Positions 53,863 to 63,049 are shown, counted from the first letter of the stretch. The stretch is 64,000 bases of DNA from Bin5 sp034422415 (GCA_965202955.1 OZ241871.1:3844001-3908000); one strand, 5' to 3'. Notes: generated by a model not told the origin, from the sequence alone. Numbers and translations are program-made.

Positions 53863-55893
53863 CTAGGAAAACAGAGTGATCTCTGCGCCCGGAACCAGTA
53901 CCGGCGCGGTGATGTCCTGCGCGATGACCCCCGGTGGAATCTCGAACGCCTCTTCATAGCCGCGGCGGACACAGCGCATATTCGCCTGCACGACCTTTTC
54001 GCCACGGCTGCCGAAATATTTGCGCAGCGCCTGTTCCGAGCGCTCCATCACATCCTCGTCTTTCAGGTTCGCGTCGCCGGCGAAGGGCGTCACGCGTAGG
54101 AAGATGCCCAGCAGCACAATACCCTGCATACGGACTTCCAGGTCGGCCACCGGAGCCTCTTCGCGCGCGATTTTGGCGCCGTCTGCAGCTACAACGCGCA
54201 GCTGCTTGTCCCGAATCAGCTCCTTCGCCTTCGGCGGCACATTGGCCCACACATCTTCCGGCGTTTCCTTGTTCGTCTGGACGAAAAGCGTTCCCCCGGT
54301 CTGGATGCCTGCCAGCGGCTGGCTGGTGAAGAAGGCGTTGATGTCGTTCATCGGCACGAAATCAACATTGTTGAGCTCGCAGTGGGTCAGAATCGGCTCG
54401 TCAGCCACCGTCAGATAGTAGGTTGTGGGCAGGCCCTTTTTCTCCGAGCCGTACTTCGGATACGCCTGCACCTTCTTGCCGAAGATGTCGCCGGCGATCG
54501 TGGCGATTACCTTGTTGGTCGTGACCGAGCCGTAGCCGCCGACCGAATGTCCGCGCATCGAAAATGCGCCATCGGGCCGCACATCCGGGTCGCCGTTCAA
54601 GGGCAAAGCAAGATCGTGTTTGATGCCGACAACGAAGAATCGCGGCCCTTCCTCCTCCATATTGCGGGCGATTGAGACAAAGTGTCCGGGCCGCACGTCG
54701 CGGCTGCCCAGACCGGCCGAACCGCTGTAGATCTTGGGAATGTCGTCAATCGCGGCGAAACCGGGGCTGCCGGTGTAGGCATCGGCGAACGCCGACTTGA
54801 TGTCGTTCGTCACCGGGTTATTGGGCGCAATCGGGTCATCCATCCGCTCAAGAACGGTGAAGGCCCGCAGATGGCGCAACGCCTCAACGATTTCCTTGCT
54901 GGGGAATGGCCGGTAACAGGTTATGTGCACCACCCCGAGCTTGATCCCTTCTTCTCGCCGGATGTAATCGACTGTCGCCTTCGCCGTCTCGATCATGCAG
55001 CCCATGCCAACAATAGCGTACTCGGCGTCTTCCATGCGGTAGCAGTCGATCATGTCGTATTTGCGGCCGGTCAACCGGAAGAACTCGTCCATTGCATTCT
55101 GGACGGCGTCTCCGACCTTGGAATAGTAGTCACGCTGGGCAATCTTGCCCTTCATATAGCTGTCCTGGTTCTGCACGACACCTGTCATGATGGGATTGTA
55201 CGGGTTGAACAGATTGACCAGCTTGTCTTCCGGGCGGCCGATGTAGTCCTTCATCATCTCCGGTTCACACAGCAGTACGTCCTCAACCGTGTGCGTGGTC
55301 AGAAAGCCGTCCTGTACATTGAAAAATGGCGTACGGCTATCCTCCGCCGCCCGGCGTGAAATCAACGCCAGGTCGCCCGACTCCTGGGCCGTCCGTCCGA
55401 ACAGAATGCCCCAGCCGGAGTCCGACACCGACATTACGTCGTCGTGCCCGGCGTGCACATTCAGGCTATGGCTCGTCAACGCCCTCGCCCCGATGTGAAA
55501 TACGACCGGAAGCCGCTTGCCCGAAATCGTGTACAACACCTCGTGCATCAAGATCAGGCCCTGGCCCGACGTATAGTTGCTGACGCGTCCTCCGGCCACG
55601 GCAAATCCCTCACACGCGGCGGCCGCACTGTGCTCCGACTCCGGCTCGAGGAACTTCAACTCGTCCCCCCACAAGTTGCGGGCGCCATTCGAGACCGCGG
55701 CTCCGTAGCCGCCTCCCATTGTGGTCGAGGATGTAATCGGATAGGCGCAGGCCGCCTGTGTAATGTGTGTTTCGACCCACACCACAGAGCCGGCTCCGTC
55801 CGTCGTCGTTGGGATACCCGGGTACGGCACATGACCGTTCTGGTTGTCTGAGAGGGCCTCAGGTGAACCGGAAACGTTCTTTGTGTCTGCCAT
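53863..55893 (-). CDS. Pyruvate:ferredoxin oxidoreductase, alpha/gamma subunit
   Basis: 676-aa subunit with the pyrimidine-binding domain, transketolase-C domain and gamma (EKR-type) domain of PFOR. Motifs include THITQAACAYPITSST at the N-terminus, the TSGQGLILMHEVLY region and GVVHITCYRPFPS near residue 325. The gamma part contains SMRGHSVGGYGSVTTNK. The start is the second ATG at 55893, because AGGAGG is 7 bases upstream of it and touches the first ATG. It makes acetyl-CoA with reduced ferredoxin, so the cell has at least an oxygen-limited phase. Confidence 0.93.
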   Translation of the reverse strand: MADTKNVSGSPEALSDNQNGHVPYPGIPTTTDGAGSVVWVETHITQAACAYPITSSTTMGGGYGAAVSNGARNLWGDELKFLEPESEHSAAAACEGFAVAGGRVSNYTSGQGLILMHEVLYTISGKRLPVVFHIGARALTSHSLNVHAGHDDVMSVSDSGWGILFGRTAQESGDLALISRRAAEDSRTPFFNVQDGFLTTHTVEDVLLCEPEMMKDYIGRPEDKLVNLFNPYNPIMTGVVQNQDSYMKGKIAQRDYYSKVGDAVQNAMDEFFRLTGRKYDMIDCYRMEDAEYAIVGMGCMIETAKATVDYIRREEGIKLGVVHITCYRPFPSKEIVEALRHLRAFTVLERMDDPIAPNNPVTNDIKSAFADAYTGSPGFAAIDDIPKIYSGSAGLGSRDVRPGHFVSIARNMEEEGPRFFVVGIKHDLALPLNGDPDVRPDGAFSMRGHSVGGYGSVTTNKVIATIAGDIFGKKVQAYPKYGSEKKGLPTTYYLTVADEPILTHCELNNVDFVPMNDINAFFTSQPLAGIQTGGTLFVQTNKETPEDVWANVPPKAKELIRDKQLRVVAADGAKIAREEAPVADLEVRMQGIVLLGIFLRVTPFAGDANLKDEDVMERSEQALRKYFGSRGEKVVQANMRCVRRGYEEAFEIPPGVIAQDITAPVLVPGAEITLFS

Positions 55894-55952
55894 GGTCATC
55901 CTCCTGATGCCTGCATAGCGGGCATGCCAAGGCCCAACTCGGGCCTCGCTCC

Positions 55953-56005
55953 ATTATATGCCACCTTCTGATCAAAGTTTACCACAGTCCTGCACAATAA
56001 ATCAA
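55953..56005 (-). promoter_or_regulatory. Candidate promoters of the PFOR genes
   Basis: Minus strand -35 TTGATT (56005-56000), 18-bp spacer, -10 TAAACT (55981-55976). A second, perfect TATAAT lies at 55958-55953 without a good -35. Either would give a short leader of 40-75 bases. Confidence 0.5.
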
Positions 56006-56176
56006 GCTCCGACATGGGCCATTTGACCAAATAGGCCTTGCCTGTCGCTCGCTGATGGCGTTTTGACATCTTCTCTGTTCGATCGATCTGCCGGGCCAGA
56101 TTATACGACTTTCGCCTAATCATATTCCCAGATTACGTGACCGAAAAGCAGTTTTCGTGGCCGTCTGTCCTCTCTT

Positions 56177-56827
56177 CTATTCGAGTGTCACGATGCCATT
56201 CGGCGTCTCAAGCCTCGCCCGCATCGCCGCAGCCGGTCCGGCCGCAACCAGAATATCGACGTGCAGCGCCGACAGCATCGGCTGCACTTCAGCAGGACGA
56301 GGATGGAACAAGGCGAGCTCCAGCAGCCTCGCGCCCTGCGTGGATGTTTTGGCGGGGTGGGGCGTACCCTCACCCCACTCAATCAGGAACGGGACCAGGC
56401 CGTCGCCAGGCGGCGGCCAGCTTTCCTGTGCCTCCGGCCGCTTCGTTGTCCGCCAGCGCAATTCAACGCCGTCAGGCCGCGTTCGAGCGCCGTCGACAAT
56501 CACGCCGGGGTCATAGCCCGCCGCCTGCGCTGCTTGCGCAACCTCTTCCAGCGAAGGAGCCAGTACGGCCCAGGTAGCCAACTTTCCGACTTGCAGATTG
56601 TCCAGGCCGAAGGCAAGCGGCTGGTCCGAATCACCGGGACGCTGCGCCGGGTCGGGGGCGATTACCTCGAGATAACAGTTCTGGTTGAGTGAAAGCAGCG
56701 CGTTATGTGTCCCGTTCGGATGCTGACCGCCCGCCGAGGGCCGCACACCCAGCAGCGCCGCCAGTTTGTCAACAGCTTTGTCCAGGTCAGGTGCCGCATA
56801 GACAAGATGATCAGGTGCAAGTGCCAT
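56177..56827 (-). CDS. Glyoxalase-like domain protein
   Basis: 216-aa protein of the Glyoxalase_3 type, a double VOC-like module. The N-terminal metal motif is APDHLVYAAPDLDKAV. The tract NCYLEVIAPDP carries the Glu ligand region, and a second module has LVPFLIEWGEGTPHP. Function in this family is not settled; many are encoded near diverse catabolic genes. The upstream side carries a 177-bp gap to the PhyH gene, which is divergent. Confidence 0.83.
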   Translation of the reverse strand: MALAPDHLVYAAPDLDKAVDKLAALLGVRPSAGGQHPNGTHNALLSLNQNCYLEVIAPDPAQRPGDSDQPLAFGLDNLQVGKLATWAVLAPSLEEVAQAAQAAGYDPGVIVDGARTRPDGVELRWRTTKRPEAQESWPPPGDGLVPFLIEWGEGTPHPAKTSTQGARLLELALFHPRPAEVQPMLSALHVDILVAAGPAAAMRARLETPNGIVTLE

Positions 56828-57004
56828 TCATGCCTCTTCGATTCGTCGGGCTGAGCCTGTCATCCGTCAATTGTAGTACAATGACTAAAGACACGAATTC
56901 TAGTTCCCTATCTACGACAGGCCGGATTCCCAGCGTTGCTGGCAGCATTGTAGCCTACTCACAAGAGCCGACAAAATGTGTGCGTCACCCAACAGGAACG
57001 ACCG

Positions 57005-57841
57005 ATGAACGCCGATGACAATCGTGTTTCCGAAATCGAGGTTTTTCTGTTCGACCTGAAGGGTTATCTGCTGCTGAAGAATGCGCTCACTCCGGCGGAG
57101 GTGGCCGCGTGTAACGGCGGGATCGATGCCGTTCTTCCCCTGGAAGTCGGCCGCTGGGCGGGCTACATTCACGGCCATCAGTACGGGACGGATGATGGCC
57201 TCAACCTGCAACAGATCTACGAGGCCGGGCACGCTTTCGAAAACCTGATCGACCATCCGTCCTGGATCGAGAAGGTGAAGTTCTTCGTTGGCGGCGAAGG
57301 CACATTCGATTATCACCATGGGCCGCTCTTCATCGACGAGAACTTCGCCAACCTGCGCGGGCCCGGCGAGGCCATCGGCATCCACTCAGGTGGACACTGG
57401 GGCGTGAAGCGAAACCAGTTCCGTTTTCATGCCGGGCGCTTTATGAGCGGACAGGTCAACCTGCTCGTTGCTCTGACCGACATCGGACCGGGAGACGGTG
57501 GCACGATGTTGATCCCCGGCAGCCATAAGTCTAATTTCCCGCCGCCGCAGTACGATGACCATTCCATTGCGCTTGGCGGATCTGCGGATGCGATCATCGG
57601 CGCTGAGGAAATCTACATGGACGCCGGCGACGCGCTGATTTTCGTCGACACCATCTGCCACGGCTCCGCCCGCCGCACTGCCCGCGGAGACCGCCGCGTC
57701 GTTGTCTACCGCTACGGCCCGTCATGGGGCTTCTTTCGCTTCGGTTACCGGCCGTCGCCGGGGCTATTGGAGCGGCTTACTCCTGCCCGACGCCAGATTG
57801 TGTGGCCGCACGAGGTGATGGAGCGCGAACCGCAGCAGTAG
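57005..57841 (+). CDS. Phytanoyl-CoA dioxygenase family protein (second)
   Basis: 278-aa Fe(II)/2-oxoglutarate oxygenase. The N-terminal helix FDLKGYLLLKNALTPAEV is typical. The iron ligands are likely the HSGGHW His region near residue 125 and ICHGSARR (distal His). The 2-oxoglutarate Arg is in RRVVVYRYGPSW. The usual HxD is not obvious: the first ligand reads IGIHSGGHW with no Asp after it, so the metal site may be modified. AGGAA lies 7 bases before ATG 57005. It is convergent with an aldo/keto reductase gene 12 bases away. Confidence 0.85.
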   Translation: MNADDNRVSEIEVFLFDLKGYLLLKNALTPAEVAACNGGIDAVLPLEVGRWAGYIHGHQYGTDDGLNLQQIYEAGHAFENLIDHPSWIEKVKFFVGGEGTFDYHHGPLFIDENFANLRGPGEAIGIHSGGHWGVKRNQFRFHAGRFMSGQVNLLVALTDIGPGDGGTMLIPGSHKSNFPPPQYDDHSIALGGSADAIIGAEEIYMDAGDALIFVDTICHGSARRTARGDRRVVVYRYGPSWGFFRFGYRPSPGLLERLTPARRQIVWPHEVMEREPQQ

Positions 57842-57853
57842 GCGTGTTCGCCC

Positions 57854-58840
57854 TTATCTCATGCGAGATGGCACGTACCACATATCGAGGCTCTCTCCCA
57901 ATGCCTCTTTGAGCCGGTCGGTAACGCGGGCAAGCCGTTGTACAACCTCATCCGAGAGCGTCAGATCGAGTGAAGGCAGATTCCGACACACCTCTTCGGC
58001 GTTGCGCGCGCCGACCAGCAGCGAGGTAACACCCTCCTGGTGACGCAGCCAAGCCAGCGAGACCGCAGCCATCGGTTCACCCAGTTCTCCGGCAATTTCC
58101 CGGATTCCGGCCACCGCCGCAAACAGCTCCTGCTCGCATCCGGCCTCGCCATGTTCCGATATGGGCCGCGTGCCTGAGTAAAGGCGCGTGCGCGCCAACC
58201 CTTCCGGCATCTCGTCGGCGCTTGTGTAACGGCCAGTGAGCACGCCCTGCGCCAGCGGACTGTAGCAGATCACGCCGATGCCGTTCGACCGGCAAAGTGG
58301 CAGCACAGCGCGCTCGATGCCGCGCCAGGCCAGGCTGTACGGCAACTGATCGCTAACGCTCCGGCCTAATTCAACCATCTCTGACAAGTCCTGGACCGCG
58401 AAGTTGCAGACTCCGTAGGCGCGAATCTTGCCCTGTTCTCGCAGGGTTTCAAGCGCGCCGACCGTCTCGGCCAGCGGCACGTCCCGGTTCGGCCAGTGAA
58501 TCTGGTACAGATCGACGTAGTCGGTCTGCAGCGCCTTCAGGCTCCGCTCGCAAGCCTCCATTACATCGTCGGCGGCAAGGTTGCCCGCGCTGACCTTCGT
58601 TGCGATGACGGCCTCGGTACGCCGCCCCTTCAGGCCGCGCCCCAGCACCTCCTCCGAGCGCCCGTATCCCTCCGCCGTGTCGAACAAGTTGATGCCCATA
58701 TCGAGCGCGGCGTGGACCGCCGCGATCGAATCACTGTCAGCCTGCGCGCCCCACACGTTGCCGCCTGCAAACGGCCAGCAGCCCAGCGCAATTGCCGACA
58801 CCTGCAAGTCATCGCGTCTTCCCAGTTTCTTGTATATCAT
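57854..58840 (-). CDS. Aldo/keto reductase
   Basis: 328-aa NADP-dependent oxidoreductase. The catalytic tetrad is Asp-Tyr in FDTAEGYGRSE, Lys in IATKVSAG and His in LYQIHWPN. Cofactor motifs are YSPLAQGVLTG and SLLVGARNAEE. It resembles the YajO/general-stress AKR group more than the 22.2-kb copy. Ends 12 bases from the PhyH gene on the opposite strand. Substrate unknown; sugars or carbonyls are likely. Confidence 0.9.
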   Translation of the reverse strand: MIYKKLGRRDDLQVSAIALGCWPFAGGNVWGAQADSDSIAAVHAALDMGINLFDTAEGYGRSEEVLGRGLKGRRTEAVIATKVSAGNLAADDVMEACERSLKALQTDYVDLYQIHWPNRDVPLAETVGALETLREQGKIRAYGVCNFAVQDLSEMVELGRSVSDQLPYSLAWRGIERAVLPLCRSNGIGVICYSPLAQGVLTGRYTSADEMPEGLARTRLYSGTRPISEHGEAGCEQELFAAVAGIREIAGELGEPMAAVSLAWLRHQEGVTSLLVGARNAEEVCRNLPSLDLTLSDEVVQRLARVTDRLKEALGESLDMWYVPSRMR

Positions 58841-58953
58841 TGATTATCTTCCTCTCGCGATTGCAGCCTGAACGCTAACCCAGGGGCGAAGCTTTTGCAA
58901 GAGGACCATTCGTGGTAATCTTTTCTACAATATACGTCTACAGAACTGGAGTC

Positions 58954-60015
58954 ATGACCGTGCCGAGCCTCCGCAGTAACCTCCTCAAAGAGTTCTTTCG
59001 TCGCCGCAACAGACGCCTCCCGCTCGACCGCCCCATCGATGACCAGCGCAGCACGATTGACGTGGGCGGCAGCCGCCTGCCGATTGCCGCAGGGATGCAG
59101 GCCATGCCGGTCGACGCGTTCGGCGTGCCCTCTGAATGGCTCGATGCGCGCAACACACGATCGGAAACAGCGTTTCTCTATCTGCACGGGGGCGGCTATT
59201 TCATCGGTTCGTGCCGGTCGCATCGCAATTTCGTTTCCCACATCGCCGCCGTCTGCCGCGCTCGGATGCTGCTGCCCGAATACCGCCTCGCCCCCGAAAA
59301 CCCGTTCCCTGCCGGCCTGCTGGACGCCCGCGCCGCATACCGCTTCCTGTTGGCACAGGGGTATCCGCCCGAACGGATCATAGTCGGCGGAGAATCATCG
59401 GGAGGCGGCCTGGCCCTGGCGCTGCTCCAGACCCTGCGCGATGAACGCATGCAGATGCCCGCCGGCGCCGTTCTGCTCTCCCCTTGGACCGACCTGCTCG
59501 GTACCGGCGACAGCGTCCGCACCCGCGCACGGCGCGACCCGTGGCTGCGCCCCGCCGGCATAAAACTCCTGGCGGATCGCTACCGCAACGGCACGCCTAC
59601 CGACCACCCGCTCGTCTCGCCGCTCTATGCCGATATGCACGGCCTGCCGCCGCTGCTGATTCACGCCGGCGACGACGAAATCCTGCTTGATGATTCGACG
59701 CGCCTGGCGGAAAAGGCGACCGCCGCCGGCGTAGACGTTTCGCTCAAGGTCTGGGATGGCCTCTGGCACGCGTTCCACGCCTTCTATCCATGGGTGCCGG
59801 AGGCGCGGAAGGCGCACAGCGAAATCGGTCAATGGGTCGCTCTTCGAACATCAGTGGTGACTGCCGATGATACGCTCAGCCGACGTCCGCAGCGATTCGC
59901 AGGCGCGCCAATGGGAGGCGCGACTCAATCGGGAGCGGCCCCAGCGATCGCAGGTGGCCGCCTGGATCGTGTCCAGGATCAGCGGCCCTTCAGCGAACTC
60001 GCCGCGAGTAGTTGA
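58954..60015 (+). CDS. Alpha/beta hydrolase (HSL-type esterase)
   Basis: 353-aa esterase of the hormone-sensitive lipase group. The oxyanion motif HGGGYFIGS is at about residue 84, the nucleophile is in GGESSGGGLAL, the Asp in GDDEILLDD and the His in WDGLWHAFHAF. GGAG lies 5 bases before ATG 58954. The last ~50 residues (after GQWVALRT) are low in complexity and overlap the next gene by 149 bases in a different frame. Family members usually end near GQWVALRT, so that tail is probably an extension after loss of a stop. Confidence 0.88.
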   Translation: MTVPSLRSNLLKEFFRRRNRRLPLDRPIDDQRSTIDVGGSRLPIAAGMQAMPVDAFGVPSEWLDARNTRSETAFLYLHGGGYFIGSCRSHRNFVSHIAAVCRARMLLPEYRLAPENPFPAGLLDARAAYRFLLAQGYPPERIIVGGESSGGGLALALLQTLRDERMQMPAGAVLLSPWTDLLGTGDSVRTRARRDPWLRPAGIKLLADRYRNGTPTDHPLVSPLYADMHGLPPLLIHAGDDEILLDDSTRLAEKATAAGVDVSLKVWDGLWHAFHAFYPWVPEARKAHSEIGQWVALRTSVVTADDTLSRRPQRFAGAPMGGATQSGAAPAIAGGRLDRVQDQRPFSELAASS

Positions 60016-60523
60016 GCTGGCCTGCGGCGCCGGCTACCTTGCGGAACACCTCTTCCGCCAACACCCATCAGCGCGTTACTGCGGCTTCGACCTCTCGCCC
60101 CACCTTCTCGACTTCGCCCGCGGCCGGCTCGCTTGCGAGTCGACCGAATCTGTTGCCGGTCGCGCAATCGAACTCGTTTGCACCGACCTGGTCAACGAAG
60201 ACTGGGAGGAAGAGTTGTCGCCGTTGGACTGGGCCGGACAGGTGGACGCGGTGATATCGCTTCAAGCACTGCATGACCTGGGTGGGCTGGCCGAGCAAAC
60301 CAATGTGCTGGCGCGGGCGCGCCGCCTCCTTCGCACCGGCGGTCAGCTCATCTACGGCGATCTGCTCCAGGACGCGGCCAGCCCGCACCTGAGCCGCTTC
60401 ACCGTCGCCCAACACGAAGAGATGCTGAGAGCCGCCGGATTTGTATCCGTTCAGGACTGTCAGCCGGCCGCCGCGGAAAGCGCTCGCTTCGACGATTTCG
60501 GCTGTTTCCGGTGCCGGAAGTGA
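59867..60523 (+). CDS. SAM-dependent methyltransferase
   Basis: 218-aa class I methyltransferase. Motif I is VVELACGAGYLAEHL near residue 47, preceded by ~45 residues of a helical cap (SQARQWEARLNRERP). The acidic ends are CGFDLSPHLLDFAR and ELVCTDLVN. The downstream RLLRTGGQLIYGDLL is the usual post-methyl-binding segment. The first 149 bases lie inside the esterase gene in another frame. Weak ribosome site (GGTGA). The following methyltransferase gene starts 13 bases before its end, so the two form a pair. Confidence 0.85.
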   Translation: MIRSADVRSDSQARQWEARLNRERPQRSQVAAWIVSRISGPSANSPRVVELACGAGYLAEHLFRQHPSARYCGFDLSPHLLDFARGRLACESTESVAGRAIELVCTDLVNEDWEEELSPLDWAGQVDAVISLQALHDLGGLAEQTNVLARARRLLRTGGQLIYGDLLQDAASPHLSRFTVAQHEEMLRAAGFVSVQDCQPAAAESARFDDFGCFRCRK

Positions 60524-61401
60524 ATCCGACCACTCTCGCCCGCACGAATTCTTCGCTCGAGAAGCAGGACGACCCGATCCAGCGAGCTTTCTGCCCCTAC
60601 TATCGCAAAGGCGACCAGTTGCGGGCAAAGCATCAGCGTTCGAACATGGCCTCAGGCCGCCGCTTCGAATTCTGGGCCCTCGATCTTCTTCCGCTGCGTC
60701 CTAGATCGAGCGTGCTGGATGCCGGCTGCGGCTGGGGGCGATTTACCTGGCCGCTTGTCGAAACGCACGCCTTGGCGCCCGCAAACATCACCCCTTGCGA
60801 CAGTTCGCTCGGCATGTTGCAGACCGCGGCGCAGGAAGCAGCGGGGCGCGGACATCGCCTGCAATTCGCAGCCGCAGAAATCCAGTCGCTGCCATTTCCC
60901 AGCGCCGGCTTTGACGGTGCAATGGCCAATCATGTACTCTACCATCTGCCCGACATTCCCGCCGGAATTCGCGAACTGGCGCGAGTCTTGAAGAAAACAG
61001 GCTGGCTACTGGCCACAACCAATAGCGATGAAGTTTCTGTGCCGGTCCTGGAGTACCACTACGCCGCGCTCGACGAGTTGGGCGTCAATTACGTTTCCCA
61101 AACCCGCTCCCCCTTTTCGATGGAGAACGGAGCACGCCTACTCGAAGCTTCTTTCAAGAATGTTCGCCGGGTCTACTTTGAAGATGAGACGCTGTACTAC
61201 TCTGCAGATGAGTTCCTGGCCAGCTACATGACAATTGGCCGCTACCGCAACTTGCTTACGCGTGACGACATCAATCTCGAAATCAAGGAACTGCTGCCGC
61301 TCCTCGTTCGCGAACGTGCGCAAAAGGCGATCCACCAGCATGACGTACTGCGCTCTCCCGTTCGCATGGGCGCTTTCGTCTGCAGCACCCCGATGTTCTG
61401 A
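60511..61401 (+). CDS. SAM-dependent methyltransferase (second of pair)
   Basis: 296-aa class I methyltransferase. Motif I is SVLDAGCGWGRFTWPL near residue 68, and the acidic CDSSLGMLQTAAQ and motif IV LPFPSAGFDGAMANHVLYHLPD follow. LARVLKKTGWLLATTNS is the standard post-motif strand. The start is not certain: GTG 60511 or the GTG at 60520 overlapping the previous stop. The overlap with the 218-aa methyltransferase implies coexpression; they may act in series on one compound. Acceptor unknown; ubiquinone/menaquinone or arsenite-type enzymes are relatives. Confidence 0.85.
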   Translation: MPEVNPTTLARTNSSLEKQDDPIQRAFCPYYRKGDQLRAKHQRSNMASGRRFEFWALDLLPLRPRSSVLDAGCGWGRFTWPLVETHALAPANITPCDSSLGMLQTAAQEAAGRGHRLQFAAAEIQSLPFPSAGFDGAMANHVLYHLPDIPAGIRELARVLKKTGWLLATTNSDEVSVPVLEYHYAALDELGVNYVSQTRSPFSMENGARLLEASFKNVRRVYFEDETLYYSADEFLASYMTIGRYRNLLTRDDINLEIKELLPLLVRERAQKAIHQHDVLRSPVRMGAFVCSTPMF

Positions 61402-61481
61402 TTACAATTGCTGTCTCCAGCCGGCAACGACAGCAGAGCCATTCAGCCTTGCAACCCGATCAGCCTACCGGAGATACGGGA

Positions 61482-62009
61482 ATGAGCGAACTGAATCCAG
61501 AAAGCGAAGTGGCGAAACTCATGGCGAAATCAACGAAGGACGGGACGGTCGCGTGGATTGGTGTGCGGGCGGCGCGGCGCGGCCACCCTCAACCGGTCGA
61601 TGCTGTTGACGCGGTGCCCGGCAGCGGCCTCCAGGGCGATCACTTTCACGGGCAGGGCGACGGCAAGCGCCAGGTTACGCTGATCCAGGGCGAGCACCTC
61701 GACGCGGTCGGCGCATTCCTGCGCGTGGCCTCGCCGGATCCTGCGCTGACCCGGCGCAACATCGTCGTGCGCGGCGTCAACCTGTTCAGTCTTCAGGACA
61801 GGCGATTTCGAATCGGCGACGCGGTCTTCGAGCACAGCGGTCCGTGCCATCCGTGCAGCCGCATGGAGGAGACTCTCGGGCCCGGCGGCTACAACGCCAT
61901 GCGCGGCCACGGTGGCATTACGGCCAGGGTTGTAAAGGGAGGAACAATTCGCGTCGGCGACGCAGTGGAGCGGCTTCCGCTGGGCGAGGAGGTTGTCGAG
62001 GGAAGCTAA
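61482..62009 (+). CDS. MOSC domain protein (second)
   Basis: 175-aa MOSC protein. Conserved points are GLQGDHFHGQGDGKRQVTL, TRRNIVVRG, and the catalytic-type Cys in EHSGPCHPCSRMEETLG. It is like the YiiM/YuaD lineage, where the domain reduces N-hydroxylated bases or handles sulfur. GGAG lies upstream of ATG 61482. Convergent with a glycosyltransferase gene, overlapping it by 4 bases. This protein is more distant in sequence from the MOSC protein at 7.6 kb than typical paralogs. Confidence 0.88.
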   Translation: MSELNPESEVAKLMAKSTKDGTVAWIGVRAARRGHPQPVDAVDAVPGSGLQGDHFHGQGDGKRQVTLIQGEHLDAVGAFLRVASPDPALTRRNIVVRGVNLFSLQDRRFRIGDAVFEHSGPCHPCSRMEETLGPGGYNAMRGHGGITARVVKGGTIRVGDAVERLPLGEEVVEGS

Positions 62010-62962
62010 GCGTTGGATCCGACGAGCGAGACGAAGATAGCCCGCAGACTGGCCGCCTCGTCGTCGGGATTCTGGTAGGCGCTAGCCGTCCGCCGTCCAT
62101 TCTCGGTGATCTGATTGAACGCGGCCAGGTCGGCGGCCAGTCGACAAAGCGTCTGCTCCAGCTGCTTCCCGAGCGCGGGCACGTTTCCGTTCTCCACAAG
62201 AATGCAGTTCTGGCCCGCCCCTTCGCCTTCCATGTAGACCCCGCCTATGCCGCTGTAGCCTACGACCAGGCAGCCGCAGGCCATGGCCTCGAGGACAGAC
62301 GTGTTCATGCCTTCCTGCATATTGGTGGACACATATACGGTTGCCTCGCGCATATGGTGGGCATACTCGTTCTCGCTCAACCCGCGCAGCGCCATCCATT
62401 CGAACTCGGTGAAAGGCGCCCCCTTGGCGCATAATATGCTGTGCAGCCAGGCAGCCGAACGCTCTTTGCGGGTCAGGTAGCAGACCTTGGGACGTTTCTG
62501 CTCCGGCGTGAAGCGATAACGCGCCTCGTTCACATATTCGCTGATCAGCGTCGATTCGATGCCCATGCTCCAGCGCAGATACTCTTTGATGAGTGGTGAT
62601 TTGGTCATCACCCGCTCGATACCATAGCTGCGCCAAGTCTGCCCGTGAGGTAGATTCCAATAGGTGGGCGACCAGCTCAGCGCAATCACAATCCGTTCGC
62701 CGGCGAAGCGGGCTGTCTGCTGCATGATCTGGGGCATCACCTCGGGGATGACGAGAACATCCCGCGGCGTGAACTGCGGACGGTCCGACAGCCAGATCGT
62801 TGGCGCCTCGTAACCGTGCCAAGTCACCTGGAACGGCCGCTTCTGGTGGACGATCCAGGCGTCAAATCCCATCTCCTTCAGCCGCCGCACATGGCGGTAC
62901 AGCGTTTTGATGCCGCCCGAAGGTTGGGGAAAATCAGGACAAAAATAAAGAATGCGCGACAT
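62006..62962 (-). CDS. Glycosyltransferase (GT4-like)
   Basis: 318-aa GT-B retaining glycosyltransferase. The N-terminus ILYFCPDFPQPSGGIKTLYR is the acceptor-side signature. The nucleotide-sugar E-x7-E motif appears in QEGMNTSVLEAMACGC, followed by LVVGYSGIGGVYMEGE. It acts in cell-envelope or polysaccharide assembly, probably at the cytoplasmic face. It stands alone, not in a polysaccharide gene cluster. The stop overlaps the MOSC gene end by 4 bases. Donor and acceptor sugars cannot be read. Confidence 0.9.
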   Translation of the reverse strand: MSRILYFCPDFPQPSGGIKTLYRHVRRLKEMGFDAWIVHQKRPFQVTWHGYEAPTIWLSDRPQFTPRDVLVIPEVMPQIMQQTARFAGERIVIALSWSPTYWNLPHGQTWRSYGIERVMTKSPLIKEYLRWSMGIESTLISEYVNEARYRFTPEQKRPKVCYLTRKERSAAWLHSILCAKGAPFTEFEWMALRGLSENEYAHHMREATVYVSTNMQEGMNTSVLEAMACGCLVVGYSGIGGVYMEGEGAGQNCILVENGNVPALGKQLEQTLCRLAADLAAFNQITENGRRTASAYQNPDDEAASLRAIFVSLVGSNA

Positions 62963-63049
62963 CGGTCAGCTGCTTTCGTTACCATTCTGAGGTTGCTTCC
63001 GAAACGTCTGAATCTGTACGCCCCGCAAATGGCCGCAAAGGAGAATCCG

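Noticed and set aside
59484..59690. Second gene inside the esterase
   Set aside because: Out-of-frame shadow in GC-rich sequence; the esterase motifs (HGGG, GESSGG, His) occupy this stretch.
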